From Vespula vulgaris (lineage: Eukaryota > Arthropoda > Insecta > Hymenoptera > Vespidae): DNA of 64,000 nt. This document shows positions 1 to 12,179 of the stretch, piece after piece. The translations under genes and the position numbers were made by a program. Each line of letters begins with the position of its first letter. The stretch's first letter is position 1. The DNA is taken from assembly GCF_905475345.1 (NCBI RefSeq), contig NC_066590.1, positions 434,001 through 498,000 of the forward strand, given 5' to 3'. The notes under the pieces are model-generated. The model was given only the letters and a program-made list of their open reading frames with translations, was not told the DNA's origin and did not search any database.

Positions 1-1040
1 ATATCATGGAGCGTTGCTTCGTGATTTAATAAATTAATAAAAAAGAAAAAAATGTTAAAAAAGTTCTAAAATTACGATATCTTATTGCAATATATATCAT
101 GGAATTTTATATATTTTATATTTACAGTAATTATATTCCTAAATACGTTCGCATTAGTTTTATTTATATTGGTGCCTTGTATATCGAGTATATGGATGAT
201 TATATTTATTCATTGATATAGCATTAGAGGTCAAATTCACAATATAATGAAGGATTTACTTTTGTGCCATTAAATATGACATGTTATTGCTGTATTAAAT
301 GTTGGACTTTGTAGCACGAATTATCTAATTTGTAGCATGAATATTTAACCGATGATAAGATATCTCTCTCCTCTTTTTATGCTGCCCCTAAGCATACCGT
401 TTAAATTGATTTCGTATAAAATACTCCCTATAAATATATTGCATAATATAATTTTAAATATATATTATTTAGTTGAAGAACTATTATGTGAGAAATAGTC
501 CACTATTACAAAATTCTATCATTTTTTCTGCACAAATATATATGCGCAATAAGGATAAAGGATATTATTATTTGTAATTATAGTACAGCCCAGCATTTTC
601 CTCCAATGCTAATCAAACTGATTAAGTTTAGAATGATACACTTGAACACAAGTAGTTCTTCTATGAATATAGTTATACTTAAGATTTTAGATGTCTATTC
701 ATGATTATTTCATCTAAGAAAGTAATCAATGTATTATAAACCTGTGTATACTAATCGATTGAGATGTCTTAAGCATTCATTTTGCGATATATCTTATATA
801 ATCATTCTGTGTGTTACGAGAACGATTTTATTATTTACATTACCTTCAATTTTGTATTCTCTAGATATATATTCTCTAATGTTATCATATTTTGAAGATT
901 AAACTGATTCGTATATAACAGATACATACGTATATATGTATTTGGTACATGAAGATCTATAAAAGAGGTCATAAATTTATACCAAAAGATAGTTAGTGTA
1001 CTATAAACTTTTGAAATAATTAGCAGTAGCATGAGTAATT

Positions 1041-1044
<4 letters not shown>

Positions 1045-1106
<62 letters not shown>
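1045..1106. repeat. (TA)n microsatellite
   Basis: About 30 uninterrupted AT dinucleotides. It lies downstream of POSH and produces a spurious Tyr-Ile repeat frame. Confidence 0.95.
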
Positions 1107-1108
<2 letters not shown>

Positions 1109-1197
1109 CAGAAAACATTATATAGGATACAGTAACATTAGTTTGAAATTGCTGCTTCTGTACCACCTTGAATTGACTTAATAATACTGTTAATAAA

Positions 1198-1240
1198 AGA
1201 AAAAAAGAAAAAAAAAGAAAAAAAAAGAAAAAAAAAGAAC
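1198..1240. repeat. (GAAAAAA)n A-rich simple repeat
   Basis: Four to five tandem copies of an A-rich heptamer with one G per unit. It is low complexity and gives a spurious Phe-rich frame on the minus strand. Confidence 0.85.
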
Positions 1241-1915
1241 AAGTTATTTTCATATTAAAAAATATCTATGAGATTATCGATGATATGTAAATATTACGAA
1301 TTGTTAAGATAAATTCAAATTTTCAAATAATGATTTTTAACTAATGCTATTGCTATTTTTATGTACTGGTAATATAAATATGTTACATATACCCGTAACA
1401 ATTCGAATATATATGTATATATATGTATATAATATTTATATACATTACTTATAATGGCAGCGTTATTGAATTAATGAAACAGAAAGCATTAAAACAACAT
1501 TAGCAAAAAATATTTCTTTACAACAGTCACTTTTAAGTGGCAGTATAAACATTGCACAAAACGTGTGTTATTACCTAGTCATCCCTGTACTTACTATGTT
1601 ATCAATGGCAGTATAAGTCAACGTATCAGCGTATTTATGTACATTATGCTGTCTCCTATCTCATATAAATAGTATATAAACTGTAAGCACATTTTACACG
1701 TGTAATACATAATATACGGGATTCCTTTGACTGATTATGATCGTGTCCATCTTAATTGGAGCATTAATTTGTTATGCGATATTGACAGTTTTTGATAATT
1801 CATTAAGAAATTATTTGTGAATTCTTACTTTTGTCATGACTTAGTATTTTTTCGCTATATTATACTATGCTAATTATATACATGTTTCCAACACCAGTCG
1901 ACCTTGAGCTGGTTC

Positions 1916-4187
1916 TCAGAAAGCTTCCACAAAACTTGCGGGAAAAAGACCGGTGCGTCCAGTACGTTGTTGCGTCCCTTTATACCATCCATCATCACGT
2001 TTTTTATGTACATAAATTATATCACCTACTCGTAGTTCTAGTTCAAATTCGCTATTAGGTGGATATGGAACTATGCAGCGAAATCTATATACTCGTTCAC
2101 TGTATAAAAAAAGTAATTGAGCAGCTTTGATTAATTATTATAATATAATAAACAACAGTTAAATATAATAGGATATTGTCAAATATAATAAAAAGTTCTT
2201 ACCGTTCACGCGAAGGTTGTTGTTTCACTTGTTTACCTATACCAGTATCCAAAGAATTACTTTTACGATGATGATTACCAGCTACGGTTGTAGGCATTAC
2301 TACTCCGCTTGTATCGCTCGATCTATTAAAAATAATATTATATAAAATAAAGGATCATGAGATACAAGCTCGAAAATTCCGGAGAAATCAACACATTCAC
2401 GAGCATTTATTCTTATCTATCAATAGAAAGAGATATCAATAGTTTTTAAAAATTTGTTATTTGGGTCATGAGTATTTAAGAGATTGATTCAACGAAATTC
2501 AACGAGAACGAATATTATACAACGAATAGTCTAGCATTGTCAAAAAGAACAAGTAATAAAATAAAAGAATATATTTTTAGTAAAAATAAATATTTCAATT
2601 CATTCTGTTACATGTAACAATACTAAACTTGTCATTTTCAGGAAATACTACTAACAAAAACATAAGTAAAAATACATAGTGCATTATTTTTTTGAGTGCA
2701 TTTATAGAACACTTACCTGATTGAATTACACAATTAACACACATAGTAGTAATAAGGTCAACACCACGAACTCATGTTCATATTATAATGCAAAACTGCC
2801 AAAAGCATGTATAGCTTATGTGACAGCTATATTGTATTTTTTATTTATTTATTTATATATCATAGAAAAAGCATGTATCGAAATTTATTTCTTAAATGCC
2901 TTGAAAAAGCAAAATTAATCTGATACTTACTTTAAACTTTAGCTTTATTATAACAGCTTTTTTAGACTATTTTATTATTTTATGTATATTATAAGTAAAC
3001 ATAAATATAATTTAATGAAAATCGCATCGAAATTTATATTTTGAATTACTTTACAACGACTAACCTCTCGAAAACTGAGACCTGTAAAGAGGGTCTCTCC
3101 TTGAACTTTAGTCTCTGTGAGGACGTGACGTGCCCTTGCACAGAACCTGGACACATGCGATGAAGACTGTTCGAAGCATTTAATTCCTGCGTGGGTGCCA
3201 CCTGTAGCAACTGACTTGGACAAGATCCCGATCTAATTTTTAATATAACCCCCCACCCCACAGATATATTAGAAACATATCAATGCGTGCAAAATATCAC
3301 TTATTCTTATTGTCTCAGACTAATACAATAAAAATTCATTTCTTTATTAAATGTATATTAATGAAATATATATCACTGGAACAATAAAATCCCTATTCGT
3401 TATAAAACTATGATACAAAATATAATTTCATGTGTAGTACTAAACTAATGTAAAAAATTGTTAATGAACTCTGCTAAAACAAAATATGCGAATACGAGCA
3501 CACATACATACAGTATTTATTTGATTCAAAGATGAGTACATTCACAATTGTACGTGCACAAAGATATTATCAATAAAATTAAAAAAATGCATAGAGAAAC
3601 ATGCAAACTAAGTATACTTAAAATTACTCGTTTCTTGTGAATAATAAAAAACTGAACCATATAACATATACAAGCACAAAGCTTTAGGCTATAAAAAGTA
3701 TACATAAAGCTTACCTAACATGCATTGGATTCATGGCATTACCATCCTCAAATACAGGATTATCCATTGAATAAGTAGCTGGTGGAGGTGATTTAGATTT
3801 TTTTATATTAGTTAAACGACGCATCAAAGAAACACATTTGTCTTTCTTTTCCTTCGACTGTAATTTGAAAAAAAAAAAATGTATATTTCAGATAGTATAA
3901 CATAATAATAATTCAATATTATAAGAAGATTACCTTTTCACCAGTTTTATTTGAAGTAACAGAAGTACTTGAAGTAGGAGCAGAGACACTTGCTGTATGT
4001 AAAATATTATTTGGACTTTTGCTTCTGTCGGGTATAGTAGAAATAGCAGCAGCAGTAGCATTTACAGCTGTACTGTTGTTATTGGTAATACTGCCAATAG
4101 CAGCTGTTGTTGATGTTGTTAAAGCAGGTTGTAACAATACTTGTTTACCGGGAGAAGCTATAATCGTACAATATTTCTTATAAATTT

Positions 4188-4228
<41 letters not shown>

Positions 4229-6657
4229 CTATAAATAAAAATACATACGTAAATTTGAAGTCATCACTGCACTGTGACTACGACCTAGAGGCGTTATAAC
4301 AGAGGTTTGTTCATTGTGTCTGGGAGGACTATTTTCTTGAGTTATGCCTTGGCTTTGATTCAGTCGCGAAGACGATACAGGTGGAACTGGATTAATAGCA
4401 CGAGGTGGCAATGCAGGGGGTGGTAATGTTCTTATATTGTAAGGTTGAGGTGCAGGCCCTTTGTTTTTGGTATAAGTAACAGTTAATCGCGATTCATTAT
4501 TGCCCTGACCAGTTGTCAATGGAGAATTTTGATGTTGTGTAGTATTTGATGTTCCTCTGCATAAGCCACGTTGGCATCTGCATATTATATACATAAATAA
4601 TAATAAAACATAAGTAATTCAATATATGTACGTAATTTGAAAAAGTATTTACTTTGCTGGGGCGACATAATTTCCAGGAAAAACTCCACATTTTTGTGTA
4701 CGATTAGATGTTCCTTTGAACCAACCATCTTGACAACGTTCCGTTACCATATAAATACCTCCTTTCCTCAACTCAAGTTCATCTGCTTTTTGTGGTTTAT
4801 ACGGATACAAAGCAACATAAGCAGCTGGTAAATGGCTACCATTATTAGAGTTACTGGGTAAATTTTGTGATGATTGAGCAAGGACTAGATCACTGCTACC
4901 ACTTCGTCTGTGCCGAAAGCTTTGATCTGTACTATTACCTAATGCCTGATGAAAATTAACATCATAAATTAACAACATGAAAAAGTTCTCATAAAAAAGT
5001 CTTATCTTACCTGTACAGATGGGGATTCATTGGCAGAACTATTATTTCCACTGTTAAGGCCACTGTCTACAGCTGGACTAAGTATTTCAGCACTATGTCG
5101 ATGATGGGAATGTGCATGATGACCAGTATTCATGGCAGTAAAGCTATGACGTTTGACATTGTGTCTATTTCCAACTGCTGAAGGAGAAGTAGCAGGACTA
5201 CTAGGACTGCTAGGAGCAGTACTAGAACTGCTGGAAGTACTCGAGCTATTAGGTGTGTTTGGAGTAGTTGTAGTAGAACTACCTCCAGAAGATACAGTTG
5301 AGCTAGAATCTGACACTGGTAATGTTGTAGTCTAGAAACAAATTGTGGCAAATTTTAAGAAGAACGTTACTATTGTATTTTATTTTATTATTGTTTTTTT
5401 CTAACAAAAAGTTTATCATGTACCTGTGTTAACTGCGAATGAGGTTGACTCGTTGTTTGAATATTGCGCGAGTGATCAGTTGGTATTAAAGGAGTAGTTT
5501 CTTCGTTGGTAGGAGTAGGTGGTGCTATTCGCGAAGGGCCTGGTTGTACACTGTGCATAGATAAAACTATTATAAGTATCTGTGGTATATATATATATGT
5601 GTGTGTTATTAAAGACAGTACTTACTTTGTTGACAACTTCATTAAAGCTCTAGCAACGCTATTAAGTTCTACAAAGGCTAAAGGAAAAATACCTATTCTA
5701 TCTAAAAGTTTTCCTTCTGCCCAATTTTCATCTACCCTTCTAATAACGCTAATAACTTCTCCCTAGAAATAATCAATAAATATGTTATAGAATATTTTTA
5801 TAAGATAAATCAATGCCTCTATCTCTATATGTACCTTATTAAATGTAAGACAGCCATCTTCATCGTCGGTGGTCATTCTAAAATCATATAAAGCTTTACA
5901 TTGTGGTACATGTGGTGGCAGTGGAGTCATCACCTGCAATATATAATTGATTATAAGTACAATAAAAATAAAATTGCATTTAATTTTATTCTGAACTTTT
6001 TAATACCTGAACATAGGATAATGGAAAAACGCCATGACTAGTACCGCACTCTCCAAAATACCAATTATTATCAATTTTTTTACGAAGAACAACAATGTCA
6101 CCTTTCTTAAAACTTAAATCACTAAAAGGAAAAATATATCGGTAAACTGCATGCGACAAAGTAGAAATCTTATTTTATTATAAATTTTATAATATTTACC
6201 CAGGTACTTTAGACACATAATCATATATGGCCCGGCCATATGCCTGATTGTGTAAGTGTACCTGCTTAGCTGCTGCATTAGCATGACGTACTACTTCGGT
6301 AGTGTGCGTAACAGATGTGATATTCGTGGTTACGATAGGAGCTGGAGCAACTTGATGACCACCAAATAGCCGCTGTGGGCCTGGATTATTTCGAGAAACA
6401 GTTTTTATATTCTTAGGTGCAGCATTGCGCATTCCTTCCAGAATACGCATAAGTAATACATTTGGTGGCAAGTCGTCGACTTTAACATCGACCAGCACTC
6501 TACACTCAGGGCACCGTAGTTCTCTGTGCGTACTCACAATTTCTTCTAAACATTTTTTACAAAAAGTGTGCTGACAAGGCAATACTTTACTAGAAGTATC
6601 AAGTCGTTCTAAGCACACCGAACATTCCAACAAATCGTTTAGCATACACTCATCCAT
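1916..6657 (-). CDS. POSH: POSH / SH3RF E3 ubiquitin-protein ligase (Plenty of SH3s)
   Basis: POSH is a RING E3 ligase and multi-SH3 scaffold that in animals links Rac and mixed-lineage kinases to JNK signalling and endosomal sorting. The minus-strand exons, in order, are 6200-6657, 6007-6121, 5835-5933, 5626-5762, 5424-5550, 5011-5331, 4653-4945, 4249-4577, 3934-4157, 3715-3857, 3065-3232, 2203-2322 and 1916-2099. All junctions are GT-AG and phases agree, giving 905 codons, close to family length. The RING at residues 12-52 is C3HC4 (C12, C15, C28, H30, C33, C36, C49, C52). SH3-1 spans about 140-192, SH3-2 about 203-258, SH3-3 about 460-516 (ALYPY core) and SH3-4 about 848-905. The last SH3 ends the protein, and TGA follows FVEAF. 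Linkers are Ser/Thr/Pro-rich, especially exon 6. The start is the ATG immediately before the RING. Phosphorylation or ligase targets cannot be read from sequence. Confidence 0.95.
3065..3232 (-). other. POSH: Frame-neutral POSH exon (possible cassette)
   Basis: This 168-nt exon (56 codons) lies inside a 1.4-kb interval between the exons at 3715-3857 and 2203-2322. It has an AG acceptor just upstream of 3232 and a GTTAGT donor just below 3065. It enters and leaves in the same phase, so the flanking exons also join in frame without it. The junction codes HVRSGSCPSQLL, which I recall as a conserved motif of POSH/SH3RF proteins, so it is probably a real and usually included exon. Skipping would give an 849-codon isoform lacking this motif. 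Alternative splicing is inference; phase compatibility is seen. Confidence 0.8.
4191..4226. repeat. (TA)n microsatellite in a POSH intron
   Basis: Eighteen TA units in the intron between POSH exons 4249-4577 and 3934-4157. The repeat ends about 20 nt from the donor of the upstream exon, so length changes fall close to a splice site. Confidence 0.95.
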
Positions 6658-7710
6658 TTTGTGTTATTATTTAATAAAATGTGCGTTTACTTCGGGCCTT
6701 TCAATTTCTCCGGTTTGTATGCGCATCCGTCCTCTTAATTTGTACACCCTCTCTTTTAAATCTTACCATGATTCGTTTCTCTCGTATTCACAAAAATTCC
6801 TTTACTTTCTTCGTTCTGTCTTCATCGGACTGGCACTGCACACTGTTCCGTGCCGAAAAGTATGCGAAGTTTACAAACCGGATGTCGTCGTTCAAGAATT
6901 ATTTAAAGCGGCATCAGATCTCTGTTTATATTTTTTCAATTGCCACCAAATTTGCATAACAAGGAAATAGAAAGAAAATGATCTTCTTCGCGTTTGCTTA
7001 ACGTACTGTCACCCAACTGCTGCTTTCATTACGAATATTGTCGCACATCGTTGCGCACGGTGCATCGATCAATCGCACTTGTCGATTACAATTCACTGTA
7101 AAAATTTTATAATACATACCAATAAGAGAATATTATTTTATGTGCGACCATCCCGAAAATGATAGCAATTTTGCGAAGCTTAAGAATAATTCTTCATTTC
7201 TGGTTGCTTTTTTTTTTTTTTAAACGGCCACTTACAAATGCGCGGAGATGTAGCTGGGTGCAGCATTGAAGTGCTTGCCTTTGAACGCACGTTATTTAGA
7301 AATGCCTGCGGCCTCTGTTTATCATTACTCGACTTGTTAATTGGACAACTTTGAACGCCTACAAGAATATAATCGTAACATTTTGTATAAGATGTCTGTC
7401 GTTTTAAAAATAATCAAATAATCCTCCAAATAGTTTTTTGACACATGTATGTAAAAATGATTATCATCAATAAACGTTACAGTTTACATGAAATAGAGAT
7501 ATTCTTGGAAACGAGTTATAATCAACGGTGTCATTTGAAATGTACCAATCGGTAAACGGATTGTATAAAGGTGGCCTTTGATTGGTACTCCTTTAATCGA
7601 CTTTTGTAAAAAATCACGAACTATTCATGCCACTGCATGATATGTAAGTTTCTGACAGACACTGAAAAGAGAAAGAGAAAAATAAGTAGATGGATAAATA
7701 GGGAGGGGGA

Positions 7711-7731
7711 TGAGAGAGAGAGAGAGGGAGG

Positions 7732-7766
<35 letters not shown>
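7711..7766. repeat. (GA)n microsatellite
   Basis: Imperfect GA repeat with GGGA and GAAA interruptions in the POSH-PITP intergenic region. GA tracts can bind GAGA-type factors in insects, so a promoter role is possible but unproven. Confidence 0.9.
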
Positions 7767-7767
<1 letters not shown>

Positions 7768-8013
7768 CTAGAGTTTCGACGGATATGACGCAGATGCAAA
7801 TAGTTCGATTGGTTAGTAGCCTTAAATGTAAAATCCTAGCGCATTTAATACGCGATTCGTTGATTTACTGATATTTCTTACGATTAACTTGCAGATCATA
7901 TATTAAGTTACTTCTTGATTTTTGAAATGTATCCAATGAAAAAATAATAAAAAGTAATGTGTCCATATATAGTATTCGTGTTCACGCATGCGGTTTTCGT
8001 ATGTGGGCTAAAA

Positions 8014-8021
8014 TGACGTCA
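8014..8021. promoter_or_regulatory. Consensus CRE palindrome TGACGTCA
   Basis: A perfect TGACGTCA octamer about 300 nt upstream of the PITP start codon and about 170 nt upstream of a candidate initiator. This is the full CREB/ATF site. Function is inferred from position and motif only. Confidence 0.5.
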
Positions 8022-8177
8022 TAAACAAAAGAGAGAAAAAGAGAGACATATAAAGAGAGAGGAAGTAAGGATAATAAGTGGTAGGGGAAATTGATGTACA
8101 CGTGTGCGCAAGTATATGTGCTCCCTGGTTCCCGTGGCCGTGGCATCGTATAGTTCATAGAGTGGTGGAGGAGTGTG

Positions 8178-8183
8178 TCAGTT
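8178..8183 (+). promoter_or_regulatory. Candidate insect initiator (TCAGTT) for PITP
   Basis: TCAGTT matches the arthropod Inr consensus TCAKTY with the putative +1 A at 8180. It would give a 5' UTR of 138 nt before the ATG at 8318. No TATA box is seen at the expected spacing. The motif is short, so support is moderate. Confidence 0.4.
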
Positions 8184-8317
8184 GCTTGGGAAGTCTGCTC
8201 TTGTCGTGTGTGTCTATGATTACGGGTGGTAAGATAACGCGAGAGATTTTACCGAAGTAAGGGTAGTGGATTTCGATTAAACGAAATTAATACGTACCAC
8301 ATGCACAACTAATTAAG

Positions 8318-10192
8318 ATGCTCATCAAAGAATTGTAAGTCGATCATTCTATTATATTGCATTAGAATTTATACGAGCGCGATGTGTGATTGTAAAGCCC
8401 AAATTTGAAACTAAAGTTCGGGATATGGTTACCGATCTTTAACGGTGTGCGATAATGGAGGGGAGAAGAGACATCTTCATCCCTTACGACCTCTTAAGGG
8501 AAGCTTTTCTATAAAAAGAGATAAACTTCTTAGTATTTTATTATCTAATCTTTTATTCAAAATTTCTGATAATATTGATTTGTTACGGACTTGCTGTCCG
8601 GACAAAATTTTCTACTTAATCGTACGTATCTGCACTTATGTACATGCTTCTACTCAATGAAGGAAGCTGTCTCAAGGCCAACTTCTTATATTTTGTAATT
8701 TTTCTACTTTCTTGTTTAGTAATAACATAATTTATTACGTTTTTGTTACAGCCGTGTCACTCTACCTTTGACCGTGGAAGAAGTATGTATTTAAATCACT
8801 ATGAGTTGTAATTATAACTGAGATGTTCTATGATAGTACTCTGCAGTTATCTTTAGTTGCAATTCATCTAATTATTATCTCTTGAACATTACTAGTACAT
8901 TTTATTTGTTGCATTTTAATTGGCTTGGTTTATTAAAAAGACTATGATTAATTAATAATATGTGGTTGAAAGAATAGATATGTAATAGGGAGGGGGGAAA
9001 AAAATTAATAAGATGTCATTGCTTTAATAAAGATTCCTCCAATGGCATAATGTATTTCTGAAGGATAATTAAATTTTAGATATCTTCTATCAACTTTATT
9101 TAATTTATAGGTTTTATTAATTTTTCTATCTATTGTAATACTGAACAATTATATTAACATTATTTTATCTTTTTTCATTTTCAACAGTACCAAGTTGCTC
9201 AATTGTATTCCGTGGCAGAAGCAAGCAAAAATAATACAGGTGGAGGAGAAGGTATAGAGGTTCTAAAAAATGAACCCTTTAAGGATTATCCTCTACTCGG
9301 TGGGAAGTATTCTGCGGGTCAATATACTTATAAGATTTATCATCTAGCCAGTAAAGTGCCTGCTTTTATTCGTATCTTACTTCCAAAGAATTCTTTGGAA
9401 ATTCATGAAGAAGCTTGGAATGCATATCCATATTGCAAAACTGTTATAACTGTAAATATATATATATATATATGTATAAGAAAATATTTTTTATCGTATG
9501 AAAATTTTATTTTACTTTATATCGATTTCTTCCACAGAATCCGGGTTATATGAAGGATAACTTTGTAATTATGATAGAATCTTTTCATATTGGAGATTGT
9601 GGAAATCAGCATAATGTAAGTGTCATAATCATACGATAGCAATATTCTTTACGCATTATTTACTTTTTATGTAAATATATATATACAATTGGCAGGTTCA
9701 TGAATTACCTCCTGATAAGCTTAAAATAAGAGAAGTAGTACATATAGATATAGCAAATGATTCTATTGCAAGTGCTGATTATAAAGAAGATGAAGATCCA
9801 ACAAAGTTTAAATCACAGAAAACAGGACGAGGTCCTCTTGTAGGCAAAGATTGGATGAACAATGTTCAACCTGTGATGACATGTTATAAGCTAGTTACTT
9901 GTGAATTTAAGTGGTTTGGGTTGCAAACACGCGTTGAAAGTTTTATTCAAAAAGCAGAAAGACGTCTGTTCACAAATTTTCATAGACAAGTTTTTTGCTG
10001 GATAGACCGTTGGTATGGATTAACAATGGAGGATATCAGAGCTATTGAAGACAATACTAAAGAAGAATTAGACAGGGTAAGGAATTGTCTATTTCGTAAA
10101 TTGCGTATCAATGGATATCTATGTGATATCAATGATTTATTTTACAGCAAAGACATCAAGGAGAAGTACGTGGAATGCGAGCCGATGATTGA
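8318..10192 (+). CDS. vib: Phosphatidylinositol transfer protein, class I (PITP alpha/beta; vibrator/giotto orthologue)
   Basis: Class I PITPs are cytosolic START-like proteins that exchange phosphatidylinositol and phosphatidylcholine between membranes and support phosphoinositide signalling and cytokinesis. The six coding exons are 8318-8334, 8752-8782, 9188-9451, 9538-9615, 9696-10076 and 10148-10192. They join in phase to 271 aa, matching the usual 270-272. The N-terminal MLIKEF, the run EYQVAQLYSVAEASK, QYTYKIYHL (Thr63 and Lys65 correspond to the known T59/K61 region), EEAWNAYPYC (Asn94, Cys99), FTNFHRQVFCW and the C-terminal MRADD are all family signatures. The start is fixed by the conserved N-terminus in a 17-nt coding exon. 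The last intron (10077-10147) is only 71 nt. Divergent from POSH. Confidence 0.95.
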
Positions 10193-10588
10193 GGTTTCAA
10201 ACGCCTCTGTCATAAATGGTTTAAATCAATTTCCTTATACATGTCATACATAGATACATGCGCATACCTATGGATGTATACCCAGACAAACCCTGCCATA
10301 GGCGATCCTGCAGGATCGGGACATTTTCCAGAACTTATGTGTCTAGATTCAGTGTCTATTACAATTACTTACAATTTTAATTTATTTACATTTACAACCA
10401 TTTTAGATAAATGTACCTACAGTCAAAGATTGTCATTAGAATATAACTGTTAACATGGAGAACTGATATAAATCGGTCCTATTTAAGTAATACATAAACT
10501 ATGAAAAGAAGAGAATTTGGTTTGTTTAAAACCAATATAGATAAAGAACAGTAATGATTAATAACTTAGTAGTTCGATAATAATATAT

Positions 10589-10594
10589 AATAAA
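10589..10594 (+). terminator. Candidate polyadenylation signals for PITP
   Basis: AATAAA at 10589-10594, about 400 nt after the PITP stop; a second AATAAA lies at 10703-10708. Either could end the transcript. No transcript evidence is available here. Confidence 0.45.
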
Positions 10595-11549
10595 ATTTGT
10601 CAACAAGCAACTGAAATTGCTTGATACAAGGTACATACAAGGGTAAATGTGATTTGATGTGAATTTAATTTATAGGCAGATGTTTAAAAGGGGGAAAAAA
10701 GAAATAAAAGAGAAAAAAGATCATAAGATTTAGATCTTATCACGGTAAAAATCTGGTTATGTATTCATATAATTAAATTGGGTAGATAAGGTACTTTTGC
10801 TCTTGTATCTTCAAGCTTACTGGCATATTGTGATGATGTTCTCCAGCATTCCTCAAGGCCTGCACAATGTATTATAATCAGGAAATTAAAGAAATCTATT
10901 TTGTTAGAATCACAATACGAATTTCACTAATAATATATTTCTCAAAATGTATACCAATGTTATAATAGATGGTAGGTTACAAAAAGTGAGGCTCGTGCAT
11001 TATGCTTTCCATTGAAAAGCAAAGTTGTCCCACATTCTTTATTTAGGACCAAATTGATAGATTTCTCAAACAAATTTGAATACAATAAACTGACATAAGT
11101 AATTCATTGTATAGAATTGTGGGATCTATATATTTTATGCAAAACAATAAGAAACTGAAAATACTACTATGACACACATTGAGAGGTAGTTACCCTCTGT
11201 TTCAATATTGATGACAAAGAAAGAGGAAAAGAAAAGATTCTCTATTGTATATAAGCAAAACAAATAATAAGCAAAACAAATAATGAAATTCAAATTAAAA
11301 TGTTTCTTTTGCATTCCAATGGATCTCTATAAAATTATATAAATTTCTTCAAAACAGGTTCTATATGCGCACTCCGAAAATAGTTTGTGCATAGTGAAAG
11401 TATTGATGAACATTGCAGCAATTAAGTAAGGGAAATAGTATGAGGTGTCATTTGCACAAACTAAATATACAGTTTCAAACTTAGGCTAATATGTAAGATA
11501 GACTTTGAAATTTGAGTTCGTTTACAATAATAGTTTAAAGAAAAAACAG

Positions 11550-11583
11550 TATATATATATATACTGATATGTGTATATATATA

Positions 11584-11615
<32 letters not shown>

Positions 11616-11617
11616 CA
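11550..11617. repeat. Compound (TA)n/(TG)n microsatellite
   Basis: Runs of TA interrupted by GTGT blocks in the region between the PITP and ACADS 3' ends. Confidence 0.85.
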
Positions 11618-12179
11618 CAATAAAAATCGATACACATAAAATTGTTATAAATATTATATGCGCTAATAGTTGAATAAACAAATAATTAATTTACCTTTCG
11701 CTACAATATTGATTGCCAAATAATGACGTTTATGCTGCTCAATTAAAACTTTCACTGTATGTTTCAAATCTATATATATAGTTTCTCTATTGAATTCCGC
11801 TAATATAGATTATTTTTGTGGAATTGAACTATACTGTGCGTAATATATACTACCTGTATTATAACATCCATTACTTAATATGTAGGTAAGCATTAGTTGT
11901 TCCTTATGACAAGCAGTATAGAAATCGTGAATAGAAATTCCTATAATGTTGCCAAGAGTTAACCAATAAAATACCAGTATATGTGTGTAAATGTATGCTG
12001 TGCATTAGTACACATACATATATACATGTATATTTGTGTCAAATATTTACATAGTTGAAAGTAAATAAAAGTAGAAGATATGGTATGTGAAACATATATT
12101 GTGTTTCTTTTCTTATATATAAAAGTATGCCATATAAAAAATATATAAAAATATATAGCTTGTGCGTACAAATCACGAT

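Larger units (their letters stand above)
1..1915. other. AT-rich non-coding flank, includes POSH 3' UTR
   Basis: Very AT-rich sequence with no coding exon that I can support. The part next to 1916 must contain the 3' UTR of the minus-strand POSH gene. A TTTATT (AATAAA on the minus strand) at about 827-832 is one possible polyadenylation signal, which would give a 3' UTR of about 1.1 kb. The stretch also contains a TA microsatellite at 1045-1106 and an A/G-rich simple repeat at about 1198-1240. Open frames here come from low-complexity AT and A-rich tracts. Confidence 0.6.
6658..8317. other. Divergent promoter region between POSH and PITP
   Basis: Non-coding spacer between the POSH start (minus strand, ATG at 6657) and the PITP start (plus strand, ATG at 8318). 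It contains a CRE-like octamer and an insect initiator (listed separately) and a GA-rich microsatellite at 7711-7766. Open frames at 6659-6970 and 8078-8260 show no domain or family resemblance and I do not call them genes. Confidence 0.7.
10193..12179. other. Convergent 3' region between PITP and ACADS
   Basis: AT-rich and non-coding, holding the 3' UTRs of PITP (plus strand) and ACADS (minus strand). It includes TA/TG simple repeats at about 11550-11617. Small open frames (10241-10453 and 11959-12171) have no recognisable content. I see no RNA gene. Confidence 0.6.

Noticed and set aside
1020..1253. Open frame with a Tyr-Ile repeat and Phe-rich stretch
   Set aside because: It is a direct translation of the TA microsatellite and A-rich repeat.
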